Source: an uncultured Alsobacter sp. (GTDB taxonomy: Bacteria > Pseudomonadota > Alphaproteobacteria > Rhizobiales > Beijerinckiaceae). From it: a stretch of DNA of 52,216 nt. Location of the stretch: NCBI RefSeq assembly GCF_945952055.1, contig NZ_CAMFHB010000045.1, positions 1 to 52,216 on the forward strand, read 5' to 3'. Position 1 is the stretch's first letter, and the number at the start of each line of letters is the position of its first letter. The notes under the pieces were generated by a model. The model saw only the letters and a program-made list of their open reading frames with translations, was not told the DNA's origin and did no database searches. The position numbers and the translations under genes were made by a program. This document shows positions 8,776 to 16,437 of the stretch, in pieces.

Positions 8776-9750
8776 TCAGCCGGTCTTCAGCAGGATCTGC
8801 TTCCAGATCGCCGTCTCGTCGAACAGGATCCATTCCCGCCGCAGCCCCCAGGGGCCGAACTCGGCATGGCTGATGGCCATGACGTGCACGTCGGCGCCGG
8901 TCGGCGCGCCGAACATGCCCCATCCCTCGTGGCGTCCGGTGAGTGACCAGCGGATCGCGGCACGCGGAGCAAACCCGGTCTCCTCGAGACCGATGACGTG
9001 GTGCAGCTCGAAGCGCGCATTGGGCAGGGCCGCCCGCAGGCTCATCCAGAAGCGGTCGGTGTCGCTCCAGCCGTGGCCGGTGACGCCGCCCGGCATCTCG
9101 ACCTGGGCGGCGCGGTCGTAGTCGCGCGCGACCGTCGCGATGTCCGCCCCCATGATGCGGGACAGGATGTCGGCGTAGCGCTGCCCCACCGGGTGGCCGT
9201 TGCCCGTTCCGTGGTAGCCGCCGTCGACGTCCATGTCGGGCGTGAACGGCCTGGTGGCGCGCTCGGGCCCACCCTCGCGCGCGATCAGGTCGGCGGCATA
9301 GGCCTTCGGGTCCCAGCCGAGCTGGCGCACGATGGCCCCCTGGTCGCGTACCAGCCACTCGTCGAAGATCTGGTTGTTGCGGGCGGCGCAGTCGGCAATG
9401 ACGCGATAGCGCAGTGTCTTGCCCGTGGCCGCACCGTACACGCCGTCGCGCGCATGCGTCGCCGTGGACAGAATCCTGTGGGAGGAGAGGAAGCCGCCGA
9501 CGGGATCGCCGCACCAGATCACGTCCTCGCCCAGAAGCTGGCGATCGGGGAACTCGGCCAGCGTCGCCATGGTCGCGCCGATGACGTTCTGGTTGCCCAG
9601 CACGATGGAGCCCGGCGAGCGCACCGGCATCGTCGGCGCATAGTAGTGGTGCAGCGTGGCGATGCCGCGGTCTTCCCAGATCTCCCTGGTGATGCCGAGG
9701 ATGTAGTCCGGAAAATCCTTCCAGCGGGGATCGAAGCCTTCGAGTGCCAT
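8776..9750 (-). CDS. SnoaL-like (polyketide-cyclase fold) protein, two-domain
   Basis: A 324-residue cytoplasmic protein with two SnoaL/NTF2-like alpha+beta barrels. The first half holds WEDRGIATLHHYYAPTMPVR and GNQNVIGATMATLAEFPD, and the second holds WSDTDRFWMSLRAALPNARF and ends with the strand REWILFDETAIWKQIL. Members are cofactor-free cyclases, isomerases or hydratases, mostly uncharacterised. The ATG at 9750 follows AGGA by 9 bases. It is the second of three SnoaL-like genes in this cluster, 17 bases behind the previous stop. The reaction is unknown; its place behind a sugar-type importer suggests work on the imported substrate. Confidence 0.75.
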   Translation of the reverse strand: MALEGFDPRWKDFPDYILGITREIWEDRGIATLHHYYAPTMPVRSPGSIVLGNQNVIGATMATLAEFPDRQLLGEDVIWCGDPVGGFLSSHRILSTATHARDGVYGAATGKTLRYRVIADCAARNNQIFDEWLVRDQGAIVRQLGWDPKAYAADLIAREGGPERATRPFTPDMDVDGGYHGTGNGHPVGQRYADILSRIMGADIATVARDYDRAAQVEMPGGVTGHGWSDTDRFWMSLRAALPNARFELHHVIGLEETGFAPRAAIRWSLTGRHEGWGMFGAPTGADVHVMAISHAEFGPWGLRREWILFDETAIWKQILLKTG

Positions 9751-9767
9751 TTGCGGCTGTCCTGCGT

Positions 9768-10313
9768 TCACTTGTCGTGGTTGGGGCGGGGCGGCACCTT
9801 GCGGCCCGCATCGTACTCCTCCCACCCGTGCCCGTTGAATGGGTCGACGCCGAGCTGGCGCATGACGTGGGGGAAGTCGACCATCACCCAGTTGTCGACG
9901 ATCTTGCCGTCGACCACCTTCCAGAAATCCATGTAGCGGATCTCGACCCGCTTGCCGGTCGGCGCGATGCCCATGAACTCGCCCGAGTGGATGGCGTGCT
10001 GGGCGCCGAAGCAGGCGCCCCACTCCCCCTGGAAGATGCGCGCCTCGTCGATCGCCACCTTGTCGGAGAAGGCGGCCTGGAAGGGCCGCTGCCAGTTGTC
10101 CTGGAACTCGCGCAGGCCGTTCTTGGTCCCGCAGCCGGCATTGCCCATCCAGCGGAACGCCTCATGGAAGAAGTCCGCGATGCCGTTGATCTTGTGGTCG
10201 TTCAGCCCGTCGACCATGCCCTCGATCACGCGCTGGGTCTCGGCCGTTTTCGAGAGGTCGTTGTCGCGCGTCAGCGCGGCCTGTTCCGGGCGGGCTCCGG
10301 CCATGGTCTTCAT
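9768..10313 (-). CDS. SnoaL-like (ester cyclase family) protein, single domain
   Basis: A 181-residue SnoaL/NTF2-fold protein with the usual terminal pattern MGIAPTGKRVEIRYMDFWK and then GKIVDNWVMVDFPHVMRQLG. The same end pattern occurs in both halves of the SnoaL-like protein at 15110-16150, so the three proteins of this cluster are probably related. The ATG at 10313 overlaps the stop of the upstream permease (ATGA), with AAAGG as ribosome site inside the permease end. This shows it belongs to the transporter operon. The enzyme activity is unknown. Confidence 0.8.
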   Translation of the reverse strand: MKTMAGARPEQAALTRDNDLSKTAETQRVIEGMVDGLNDHKINGIADFFHEAFRWMGNAGCGTKNGLREFQDNWQRPFQAAFSDKVAIDEARIFQGEWGACFGAQHAIHSGEFMGIAPTGKRVEIRYMDFWKVVDGKIVDNWVMVDFPHVMRQLGVDPFNGHGWEEYDAGRKVPPRPNHDK

Positions 10314-11527
10314 CCTTTCACGGCGCCGGCGGTGAGGCCGGACACGATTTGCTTCTGGAACACCATCACGAGGAGGAAGAGCGGCGCGGTGATCGACACC
10401 GCGGCGGCGATCGCCTCGATCTGGTCGGTGGACGTGGTCTCCCGGTTGAAGAACTGGCTGATGGCGGGGACCATGGTCTGCGACTGCGCGTCGAGCAGGA
10501 GCGCGCAGACGAGATAGTCGTTGTAGGCGAGCAGGAACGAGAACAGCCCCGTGGTGATCACGCCGGGCCACATCACCGGCATGATGACCCGCCGGAATGC
10601 GCCGAAATGGGAGCAGCCGTCGACGCGCGCGGCTTCGTCCAGTTCGGACGGCACCGTCTGGAAGAACGACCGCAGCATCCAGATGGTGAAGGGCTGGTTG
10701 ATCGCGACCAGCGCCGCGATGACGGCAATCGGCTTGCCGTAGAGCGTGGGCGGATGCTCCGCGAACAGCGACAGGACCGAACCGAGCACGGGCGCGTCCC
10801 ACAACGGCTGGAGCAGTTCGCGGCTGCGCACGAAGAACGGCAGGTAGCCGGCCACCAGCGTCGAGTTGGGCAGTGCCCGGAAGATCAAGGCGGCGATGAG
10901 GAGGAAAAACGCGAGCCGGGAGCCGTTGCGGGCGAAGGCATAGCCCGCCAGCGTGCCGAAGGTCAGAGAGATCGTGACGACGCCGGCGGTGACCGTGAGC
11001 GAATTCACGAAATTGCGCCAGAACCCGTGCCCGGCCCACACGGCGACATAGTGGCGGGCGGTGAAGCCGATGACCGGTTCGGCCAGCATGCCGACCCCGG
11101 GAATCGGGCGCACGAGCCACGCCGCGAGCCGAAGCGCCGGCGGCAGGAGCCCCGCCAGGACGACCAGCGCCGCGATCCCGAGCAGTGCGCCGGACAACAG
11201 CCAACCGAGCGCCGGGCTCTCGGCAAGGGACAACCGCGCGGCCAGCGGGGAGGCCTGGCGCGCAATCACGCGGACGACCGCGAAGAACACGGCCACCGAC
11301 AGGAGCGCGTCGAGGATCGAGAGCCCCTCGCCTGCCGCCAGTGTCCGCGGCCCCAGCAGGACGGTCAGCGGGTTGGAGGCGAGCGCATCGACCGGCAGTC
11401 GGAACGACATCACGGTGATCCACAGGAGCGGAAACAGGGCGATGACGATCCACAGCGCCAGGAATCCCAGTGTCAGGGCACGGAGGCTGAACGGCACGCG
11501 GCGGGCCAGAGAGCTCTGCGAGATCAT
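10310..11527 (-). CDS. Carbohydrate ABC transporter permease (MalG type) with an extra membrane insert
   Basis: Inner-membrane permease of a CUT1-type sugar importer. The cytoplasmic EAA loop that docks the ATPase reads EAARVDGCSHFGAFRRVIMP, followed by the last membrane segments and the usual C-terminal QKQIVSGLTAGAVKG. At 405 residues it is about 120 longer than typical MalG proteins. The excess lies between the first membrane segment and the binding-protein-dependent transport domain (about residues 50-145) and holds two to three additional hydrophobic segments. The start at 11527 directly abuts the stop of the first permease (TGAATG). A partner ATPase and binding protein are in the same operon. 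Confidence 0.9.
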   Translation of the reverse strand: MISQSSLARRVPFSLRALTLGFLALWIVIALFPLLWITVMSFRLPVDALASNPLTVLLGPRTLAAGEGLSILDALLSVAVFFAVVRVIARQASPLAARLSLAESPALGWLLSGALLGIAALVVLAGLLPPALRLAAWLVRPIPGVGMLAEPVIGFTARHYVAVWAGHGFWRNFVNSLTVTAGVVTISLTFGTLAGYAFARNGSRLAFFLLIAALIFRALPNSTLVAGYLPFFVRSRELLQPLWDAPVLGSVLSLFAEHPPTLYGKPIAVIAALVAINQPFTIWMLRSFFQTVPSELDEAARVDGCSHFGAFRRVIMPVMWPGVITTGLFSFLLAYNDYLVCALLLDAQSQTMVPAISQFFNRETTSTDQIEAIAAAVSITAPLFLLVMVFQKQIVSGLTAGAVKG

Positions 11528-12553
11528 TCACCGCCCCTTCTGGTCACGCCAGGTGCGACGGATGAGCGGCACGAGAAGGATGACGATGCCGATCATGGTC
11601 AGCACGGCGGATGCCGACGCGCGGCCGATGGCGCGGTTGCCCGTGTTGTCGGGCATCAGCAGCTCGAAGGTGAGCCATTGCAGCGAGATGACGTAGGCCT
11701 GGCTGGCGAAGCCCACCACCTCGTCGAACATCCGGTAAGCGTCCATGAGGTGTATCAGCGCCACGAAGAGGATCAGCGGCGCGAGATGGGGCAGAACGAC
11801 GTAGCGCAGGCGCTCGAAGCGCGACGCGCCGTCGACGACCGACGCATCGACGGTGTCGTTGTCCAGCGTCTGCAGCCCCGCGTAGAAGATCACGAAGGCG
11901 AAGGGCGCGACGTGCCAGACGCGGTAGAGCATCATCAAGAGCGCGATCGACCAGGAGTTTGACAAGGGCGAGACGTCCTGCCCCACCAGGTGTCTCAGAG
12001 CCGCCGTCATGAGGCCGTCGCCGGTGAAGAGCCAGCGGATGGACAGCGCGCCGATCACGGGCGTGATGATGAACGGCAGGAGCGAGATGAAGATGATCGG
12101 GCCGCGGATCGCCTGCACGGTCGCGTTCAGGGCGATGGCGATGGCGAGGCCGACCCCGATGACGAGCGGCAGGGTGATGAACGTGAAGATCAGCGTGAAG
12201 GCGAGCGCCCGGTAGAAGTCCACGGCGGAGATGGCCTGCCAGAGCGACCGGCCTTCCGCGATCATGCCGGCGATCTGCTCGGTCTTGAGCAGGGTTCGGA
12301 AGTTCTCCAGACCGACGAAGACGCGTTCGGTGACCGGATTGCCGCTGGCGTCCATCACCGGCATCTGCCGCCTTTCCTTCTCGCAGGTCGGCGCGGGGAA
12401 GCCGGGCGTGCAACGCTCGACGAGTTCCTCCTTGAAGATGCGGCGGGTGTTCTCCGTGCTTTGCAGAAGCACGCTGACGAGCGGCAGCGCGATGAACAGC
12501 AGCATCATCGCCAGGGACGGCGCGACGAAGGCGGCGAAGGTGCGCGTCTTCAT
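11528..12553 (-). CDS. Carbohydrate ABC transporter permease (MalF type)
   Basis: A 341-residue inner-membrane permease with about six membrane segments, forming a heterodimer with the next gene's product. The first segment (residues 8-30) is followed by a periplasmic loop of about 75 residues containing two Cys (ERCTPGFPAPTCEKERRQMP), which could form a disulfide. The EAA loop reads DASVVDGASRFERLRYVVLP. It lies 66 bases behind the binding-protein gene, separated by a strong hairpin, and is coupled to the second permease. Confidence 0.9.
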   Translation of the reverse strand: MKTRTFAAFVAPSLAMMLLFIALPLVSVLLQSTENTRRIFKEELVERCTPGFPAPTCEKERRQMPVMDASGNPVTERVFVGLENFRTLLKTEQIAGMIAEGRSLWQAISAVDFYRALAFTLIFTFITLPLVIGVGLAIAIALNATVQAIRGPIIFISLLPFIITPVIGALSIRWLFTGDGLMTAALRHLVGQDVSPLSNSWSIALLMMLYRVWHVAPFAFVIFYAGLQTLDNDTVDASVVDGASRFERLRYVVLPHLAPLILFVALIHLMDAYRMFDEVVGFASQAYVISLQWLTFELLMPDNTGNRAIGRASASAVLTMIGIVILLVPLIRRTWRDQKGR

Positions 12554-12576
12554 GAAGGATGTCCCTGGGCGAAGGG

Positions 12577-12606
12577 GCTGCGGGTCGCGTGGCCACGACC
12601 CGCAGC
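12577..12606 (-). terminator. Intercistronic hairpin between binding-protein and permease genes
   Basis: GCTGCGGGTC and GACCCGCAGC are perfect 10-bp arms whose interior GCGTGGCCAC can pair further. There is no T-run, so it more likely protects the upstream binding-protein message or causes partial termination. This would give the high binding-protein to permease ratio known from other sugar ABC operons; that role is inferred. Confidence 0.5.
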
Positions 12607-12619
12607 GTTGCCGAGCGGC

Positions 12620-13840
12620 TTACTTGATCAGGCCGGCTTCCTTGGCGGAGGTGACGTACTTCGCCTCGATCGCCTTCAGGGTTGCCATGGCGTCTGACTT
12701 GCCGGTGAAGAAGTCGGCGAGCGTGTTGCCGATGGCGGTGGTGAGCAGGCCCAGGCGCGGCGCCGCCGGGTAGGCGGGAGCGCCACCCTTCATCGAGGCC
12801 AGAGCGCCTTCGGCCGAGCGGCCCGGGACGTAACCGTCGATCAGCCACACCGCGTCGGCGTTGTTCGCGGTGACCATCTCCTTGTCCATGCCTTCCATCA
12901 GCACGCGGAAGGCGGCATCGGCCTCGGCGTCGCTGATGTTCTTGGCGATGACGGCGCCATCCCACCACACCGTCGTCGCCGGCTTGCCGCCCGGCACGGC
13001 CGCGGGTGCCGCGGCCATGGCGATCTTGCCGACCACGGTCGACTCCTTCGCGTCGTCGAGAGCGCCGGCGCGCGAGGCCCAGAAATTGGCCATCGCGATC
13101 TTGCCCTGCTGGAACTGCTTCTGCACGACCGTGGAGTCGGCGGTGAGGTATTCCGGGTCCATGTAGGCCGTGAGCTTCTTCATCATCTCGAGCGTCTTCA
13201 CGCCGGCATCGCCGGTGCTGAGCGCGGGCATGTTGCCCTCGCCGAAGAACTGCCCGCCGTAGCCCATGTACAGGTTCACGAAATCCTGGCCGAGATTGAA
13301 GCCGGTGCGCATCGTCGCGCCGATCGGCGTCGCCATCACGCCGGCCGCCTTGATCTTCGCGGCGGCGGCGAGCACGTCGTCGTAGGTCTTGGGCTCGGCG
13401 ATGCCGAGCTGGTCGAAGACGTCCTTGCGGTACATCAGGTGCTGCGCATTCACCATCATGGCGATGGCCATGACCTTGCCGTCCACCTTGACCAGCTGGT
13501 TGGGCGTGAGCTTCTGCCCGTACTTCGCGACCAGGTCGTCCAGCGGACGGATCGTGCCCGCCGTGTTGAGCGGCACGAACGTCTCGGCCGCGACACCACC
13601 GATCTGATAGAGCGACGGCTTGGCGGCGAAGGCTTCCGGCTGCTTCTTGCCGAAGTCCTGGTCGAGCTCGGCCTGCACGTTGCCGCACTCGGCCATCGCG
13701 GACGTGACCGACTTCCATGCCTGGAAGCCTGCCGTCAGCGACTTGACCGGGACGTCGTTCTTGAAGGCGCAGGCCGCCTGCGCCGATGCGCCGAAGACGA
13801 GCGAGAGAGCCGCCGCAGCGGCCAGAGTGCGTATCGTCAT
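12620..13840 (-). CDS. Sugar-type ABC transporter substrate-binding protein
   Basis: A 406-residue periplasmic protein with a Sec signal peptide (hydrophobic core LAAAAALSLVFG, cleavage after AQA near residue 22). It has the family-1 extracellular solute-binding fold of CUT1 importers (FVPLNTAGTIRPLDDLVAKY, LMYRKDVFDQLGI, and KIAMANFWASRAGAL). The ligand cannot be read from the sequence; the neighbours suggest a sugar-like or cyclic polyol-like compound. AGGAGG lies 8 bases upstream of the ATG at 13840. It is the second gene of the operon, after the ATPase. Confidence 0.92.
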   Translation of the reverse strand: MTIRTLAAAAALSLVFGASAQAACAFKNDVPVKSLTAGFQAWKSVTSAMAECGNVQAELDQDFGKKQPEAFAAKPSLYQIGGVAAETFVPLNTAGTIRPLDDLVAKYGQKLTPNQLVKVDGKVMAIAMMVNAQHLMYRKDVFDQLGIAEPKTYDDVLAAAAKIKAAGVMATPIGATMRTGFNLGQDFVNLYMGYGGQFFGEGNMPALSTGDAGVKTLEMMKKLTAYMDPEYLTADSTVVQKQFQQGKIAMANFWASRAGALDDAKESTVVGKIAMAAAPAAVPGGKPATTVWWDGAVIAKNISDAEADAAFRVLMEGMDKEMVTANNADAVWLIDGYVPGRSAEGALASMKGGAPAYPAAPRLGLLTTAIGNTLADFFTGKSDAMATLKAIEAKYVTSAKEAGLIK

Positions 13841-13892
13841 GACTTTCCCCTCCTGTTGTCCGACCGGCGAAACGCCTGCCGGGTCTTTTCAG

Positions 13893-14960
13893 CTAGGCGG
13901 CGGCCGGGCCGCCGATACGCCGGCCGGTTGCCCGGTCGAACAGATGGCAGTGGTCGGGCGCCAGCCTGAAGCCGACGGCCTCGCCGATCTCCGCCCTGAA
14001 CGTCTTGGATGCCTTGGCGGCCACGAGGGCGTCGCCCGAACGCACTGTCACGAGCGTGGAGTCCCCGAGAAGCTCGACGCTGTAGATGGGCGCGGACACC
14101 TGCCCCGCCGCCGGCTCGCAGAGCACCGTGTCCTCGGCCCGGAAGCCCAGTGTCACGGGTCCGTCGGACGCGCCGGTGAGGCCCGGCACGGTGATGCTCG
14201 GCGCCGTGAAGACGCCGCCGCGGCACTCGCCGTCGACGAGGTTCATCGCCGGCGAGCCGATGAAGCCCGCGACGAAGGTGTTGGCGGGCCGGTCGTAGAT
14301 CTCGGCGGGCGTGCCCACCTGCTGGAACTCGCCCTTGTTCATCACGACCACGCGGTCGGCCAAGGTCATGGCCTCGATCTGGTCGTGGGTGACGTAGATG
14401 GTCGTCACCTTGAGCTCGTGCTGCAGGTTCTTGATCTGGGCGCGGGTGGAGACCCGCAGCTTGGCGTCGAGGTTGGAGAGCGGCTCGTCCATCAGGAACA
14501 CCGCCGGCTCGCGCACGATTGCGCGGGCGAGCGCCACGCGCTGGCGCTGGCCTCCGGACAGCTCCTTGGGACGGCGCCCGAGCAGGTCGCCGAGCTCGAC
14601 CATGGCGGCGGCCTTGCGCACGCGGGCGTCGTGCGTGGCGGGGTCGACGCGGCGCACCTTCAGCGGGAACCGGATGTTCTCGTAGACCGTGAGGTTCGGG
14701 TAGAGCCCGTAGTTCTGGAACACCATCGCGACGTCGCGATCCTTCGGCTCCAGGTCGTTCACGACCCGGCCGCCGATGCGGATCTCGCCTTCGCTGGGAT
14801 CCTCGAGGCCGGCGATCATGCGCATCGTCGTGGTCTTGCCGCAGCCCGACGGGCCGAGGAAGACGATGAACTCGCGGTCGGCGATCGACAGGTCGACCTG
14901 GCGGACCCCGATGAACGAGCCCCACCGCTTCGTCACGCCCTTGAGAGCGACTTCGACCAT
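13893..14960 (-). CDS. Sugar ABC transporter ATP-binding protein (UgpC/MalK type)
   Basis: A 355-residue ATPase that drives the importer. It shows Walker A GPSGCGKTTTMR, the signature [14 protein letters not shown], Walker B VFLMDEPLSNLD and the switch His in TIYVTHDQIEAM. A C-terminal OB-fold (TOBE) regulatory domain follows from about residue 240 (TLGFRAEDTVL). The ATG at 14960 has GGGAGGG 8 bases upstream; an in-frame ATG at 14996 lacks such a site. It is the first gene of the minus-strand operon, and the divergent gap upstream holds a LacI-like dyad. Confidence 0.93.
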   Translation of the reverse strand: MVEVALKGVTKRWGSFIGVRQVDLSIADREFIVFLGPSGCGKTTTMRMIAGLEDPSEGEIRIGGRVVNDLEPKDRDVAMVFQNYGLYPNLTVYENIRFPLKVRRVDPATHDARVRKAAAMVELGDLLGRRPKELSGGQRQRVALARAIVREPAVFLMDEPLSNLDAKLRVSTRAQIKNLQHELKVTTIYVTHDQIEAMTLADRVVVMNKGEFQQVGTPAEIYDRPANTFVAGFIGSPAMNLVDGECRGGVFTAPSITVPGLTGASDGPVTLGFRAEDTVLCEPAAGQVSAPIYSVELLGDSTLVTVRSGDALVAAKASKTFRAEIGEAVGFRLAPDHCHLFDRATGRRIGGPAAA

Positions 14961-15051
14961 TGCGCGCGGACCCTCCCGCTCGGGGGCTCGGGACACGTGG
15001 CCCTTGCCACGCGCCCGCCGGACGATCGTGCGGGCAAAAAGCTGGCAGATA

Positions 15052-15067
15052 TTGATTACGTATGCAA
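15052..15067. promoter_or_regulatory. Candidate LacI-family operator
   Basis: TTGATTACGTATGCAA is a 16-bp imperfect palindrome (TTG-NN-TACGTA-NN-CAA) with a central CG, the layout of LacI-family operators. It lies in the 149-bp gap between the divergent ABC operon and the SnoaL-like gene, and a LacI-type gene is 1.4 kb away. On the minus strand its TACGTA could serve as a -10 element, 16 bases behind TTGAAG. Confidence 0.5.
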
Positions 15068-15109
15068 GATGGCTGAACCTTCAATCGTGGCCACGCTGAC
15101 GAGAATCCC

Positions 15110-16150
15110 ATGACCGGGACAAACCACCACATCCAGAACAAGCGCGTCGTGCGCGACGCGCTCTATGCCCTGGCGGATTCCTCGCCGGCGAGCGTCGAGA
15201 AGCGACTGGCGGCGGCCTACCACCCCGACGCCGAATGGCGCGGCTCGCACCCGCTCAACGAGATGCGCGGGCTCGGGGCCATCGCGGACGTCGTCTGGCG
15301 GCCCCTGGTGCAGGCGTTCCCGGATCTCGAGCGGCGCGACACCATCGTCATCGGCGGCCACTACAACGGCCATGACTTCGTCGGCACCGTGGGCCACTAC
15401 CTCGGCACCTTCCGCGAGGACTGGCTGACCATTCCCGCCACCGGACGGCCCATCTACATCCGCTACGGCGAGTTCCACCGCGTGTCGAACGGCAAGATCG
15501 ACCAGAGCACCGTGCTGATCGACGTGATGGACGTCATCCGGCAGGCCGGCTTCTGGCCCGTGGCGCCGAGCCTGGGCACGGAGGAGCAGTGGCCCGGTCC
15601 CCTCACCGCGGACGGCGTGGTGCTGACCGAGCAAGACCCGGAGCTCTCGGCCGCGAGCCTCGCCCAGACGCTCGCCATGCACCGCAGCCTGGGCGACTAC
15701 GACGACACCGCCGGCCACGGGCGCCAGGGGCTGCTCGACATGCCGCAGAAGGTGCACTGGCACCCGAAGATGATGTGGTATGGCCCGTCCGGCATCGGCA
15801 CCACGCGCGGCCTCCAGGGCTTCGTGGACTACCATCAGCTGCCGTTCCGGATCGCCTTCCCCAACCGCAGGGGCGGCAACCACTACGTCCGCATCGGCGA
15901 CGGCCCCTATTCGGCGACCTCCGGCTGGCCCAGCGTCTTCGCCTCGCACAAGGGCGGCGACTTCCTGGGCACGGCCCCGACGGGCCGCGACGTGACCATG
16001 CGCGTGATGGACTTCTACCTCCACCACGAGGGCCTGATCCGCGAGAACTGGGTGCCGCTCGACATCATCCATCTGCTCAAGCAGATGGACGTGGACGTGT
16101 TCGGCCGCATGCAGAGCTTCTTCAAGCGCGGGCGGATCCAGGCGGCTTAG
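15110..16150 (+). CDS. SnoaL-like protein with two tandem domains
   Basis: A 346-residue protein made of two SnoaL/NTF2-like domains. Each half ends in the same pattern: TIPATGRPIYIRYGEFHRV then NGKIDQSTVLIDVMDVIRQAG, and LGTAPTGRDVTMRVMDFYL then GLIRENWVPLDIIHLLKQMD. It has no signal peptide. It is transcribed away from the transporter operon across a gap that holds the candidate LacI operator, so both directions may be controlled together. The enzymatic role is unknown; relation to the two SnoaL-like genes of the operon suggests consecutive or paired steps in one pathway. Confidence 0.82.
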   Translation: MTGTNHHIQNKRVVRDALYALADSSPASVEKRLAAAYHPDAEWRGSHPLNEMRGLGAIADVVWRPLVQAFPDLERRDTIVIGGHYNGHDFVGTVGHYLGTFREDWLTIPATGRPIYIRYGEFHRVSNGKIDQSTVLIDVMDVIRQAGFWPVAPSLGTEEQWPGPLTADGVVLTEQDPELSAASLAQTLAMHRSLGDYDDTAGHGRQGLLDMPQKVHWHPKMMWYGPSGIGTTRGLQGFVDYHQLPFRIAFPNRRGGNHYVRIGDGPYSATSGWPSVFASHKGGDFLGTAPTGRDVTMRVMDFYLHHEGLIRENWVPLDIIHLLKQMDVDVFGRMQSFFKRGRIQAA

Positions 16151-16153
16151 CCA

Positions 16154-16424
16154 TGCTGCGTCCTTCGACACGGCCGCTTTGAGGGTTGCCCAGAGCTTGT
16201 GAATCTTTGGATTGTCCAGCTTGCACCACTCTCTCCGCGTCATGGCCGGGCGTGGCCCGGCCACCCACGACTTGAGAGTGGCGCCGGCAAAGTCGTGGGT
16301 CCCCGGGCCAAGCCCGGGGATGACGGCTGAGAGGTGGGCCTGAACTGGACTACCACCCGCGCGGAATAAAGACTCACAGGCTCTGAGCAGCCGTCGAAGA
16401 CGGCGTGTCGAAGGGCGCACAATC
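16154..16424. repeat. Composite nested palindrome (B-type arms, C arms, family A core)
   Basis: This fills the 287-bp gap between two convergent genes. Outer arms (about 16154-16191 and 16387-16424) are inverted copies carrying the TGCGTCCTTCGACAC sequence. Inside them are C arms: AGAGCTTGTGAATCTTT (16193-16209) with its inverted partner at about 16365-16384, and GTCCAGCTT with GAACTGGAC. In the centre lies a family A palindrome (16238-16326: catggccgggc ... gcccggggatgac). The same order of layers occurs at 38519-38779. Confidence 0.75.
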
Positions 16425-16437
16425 CCGCAGCACCGTT

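Noticed and set aside
16154-16424. CRISPR-like repeat array
   Set aside because: The repeats are inverted, not direct, with no regular spacers and no cas genes in the window.
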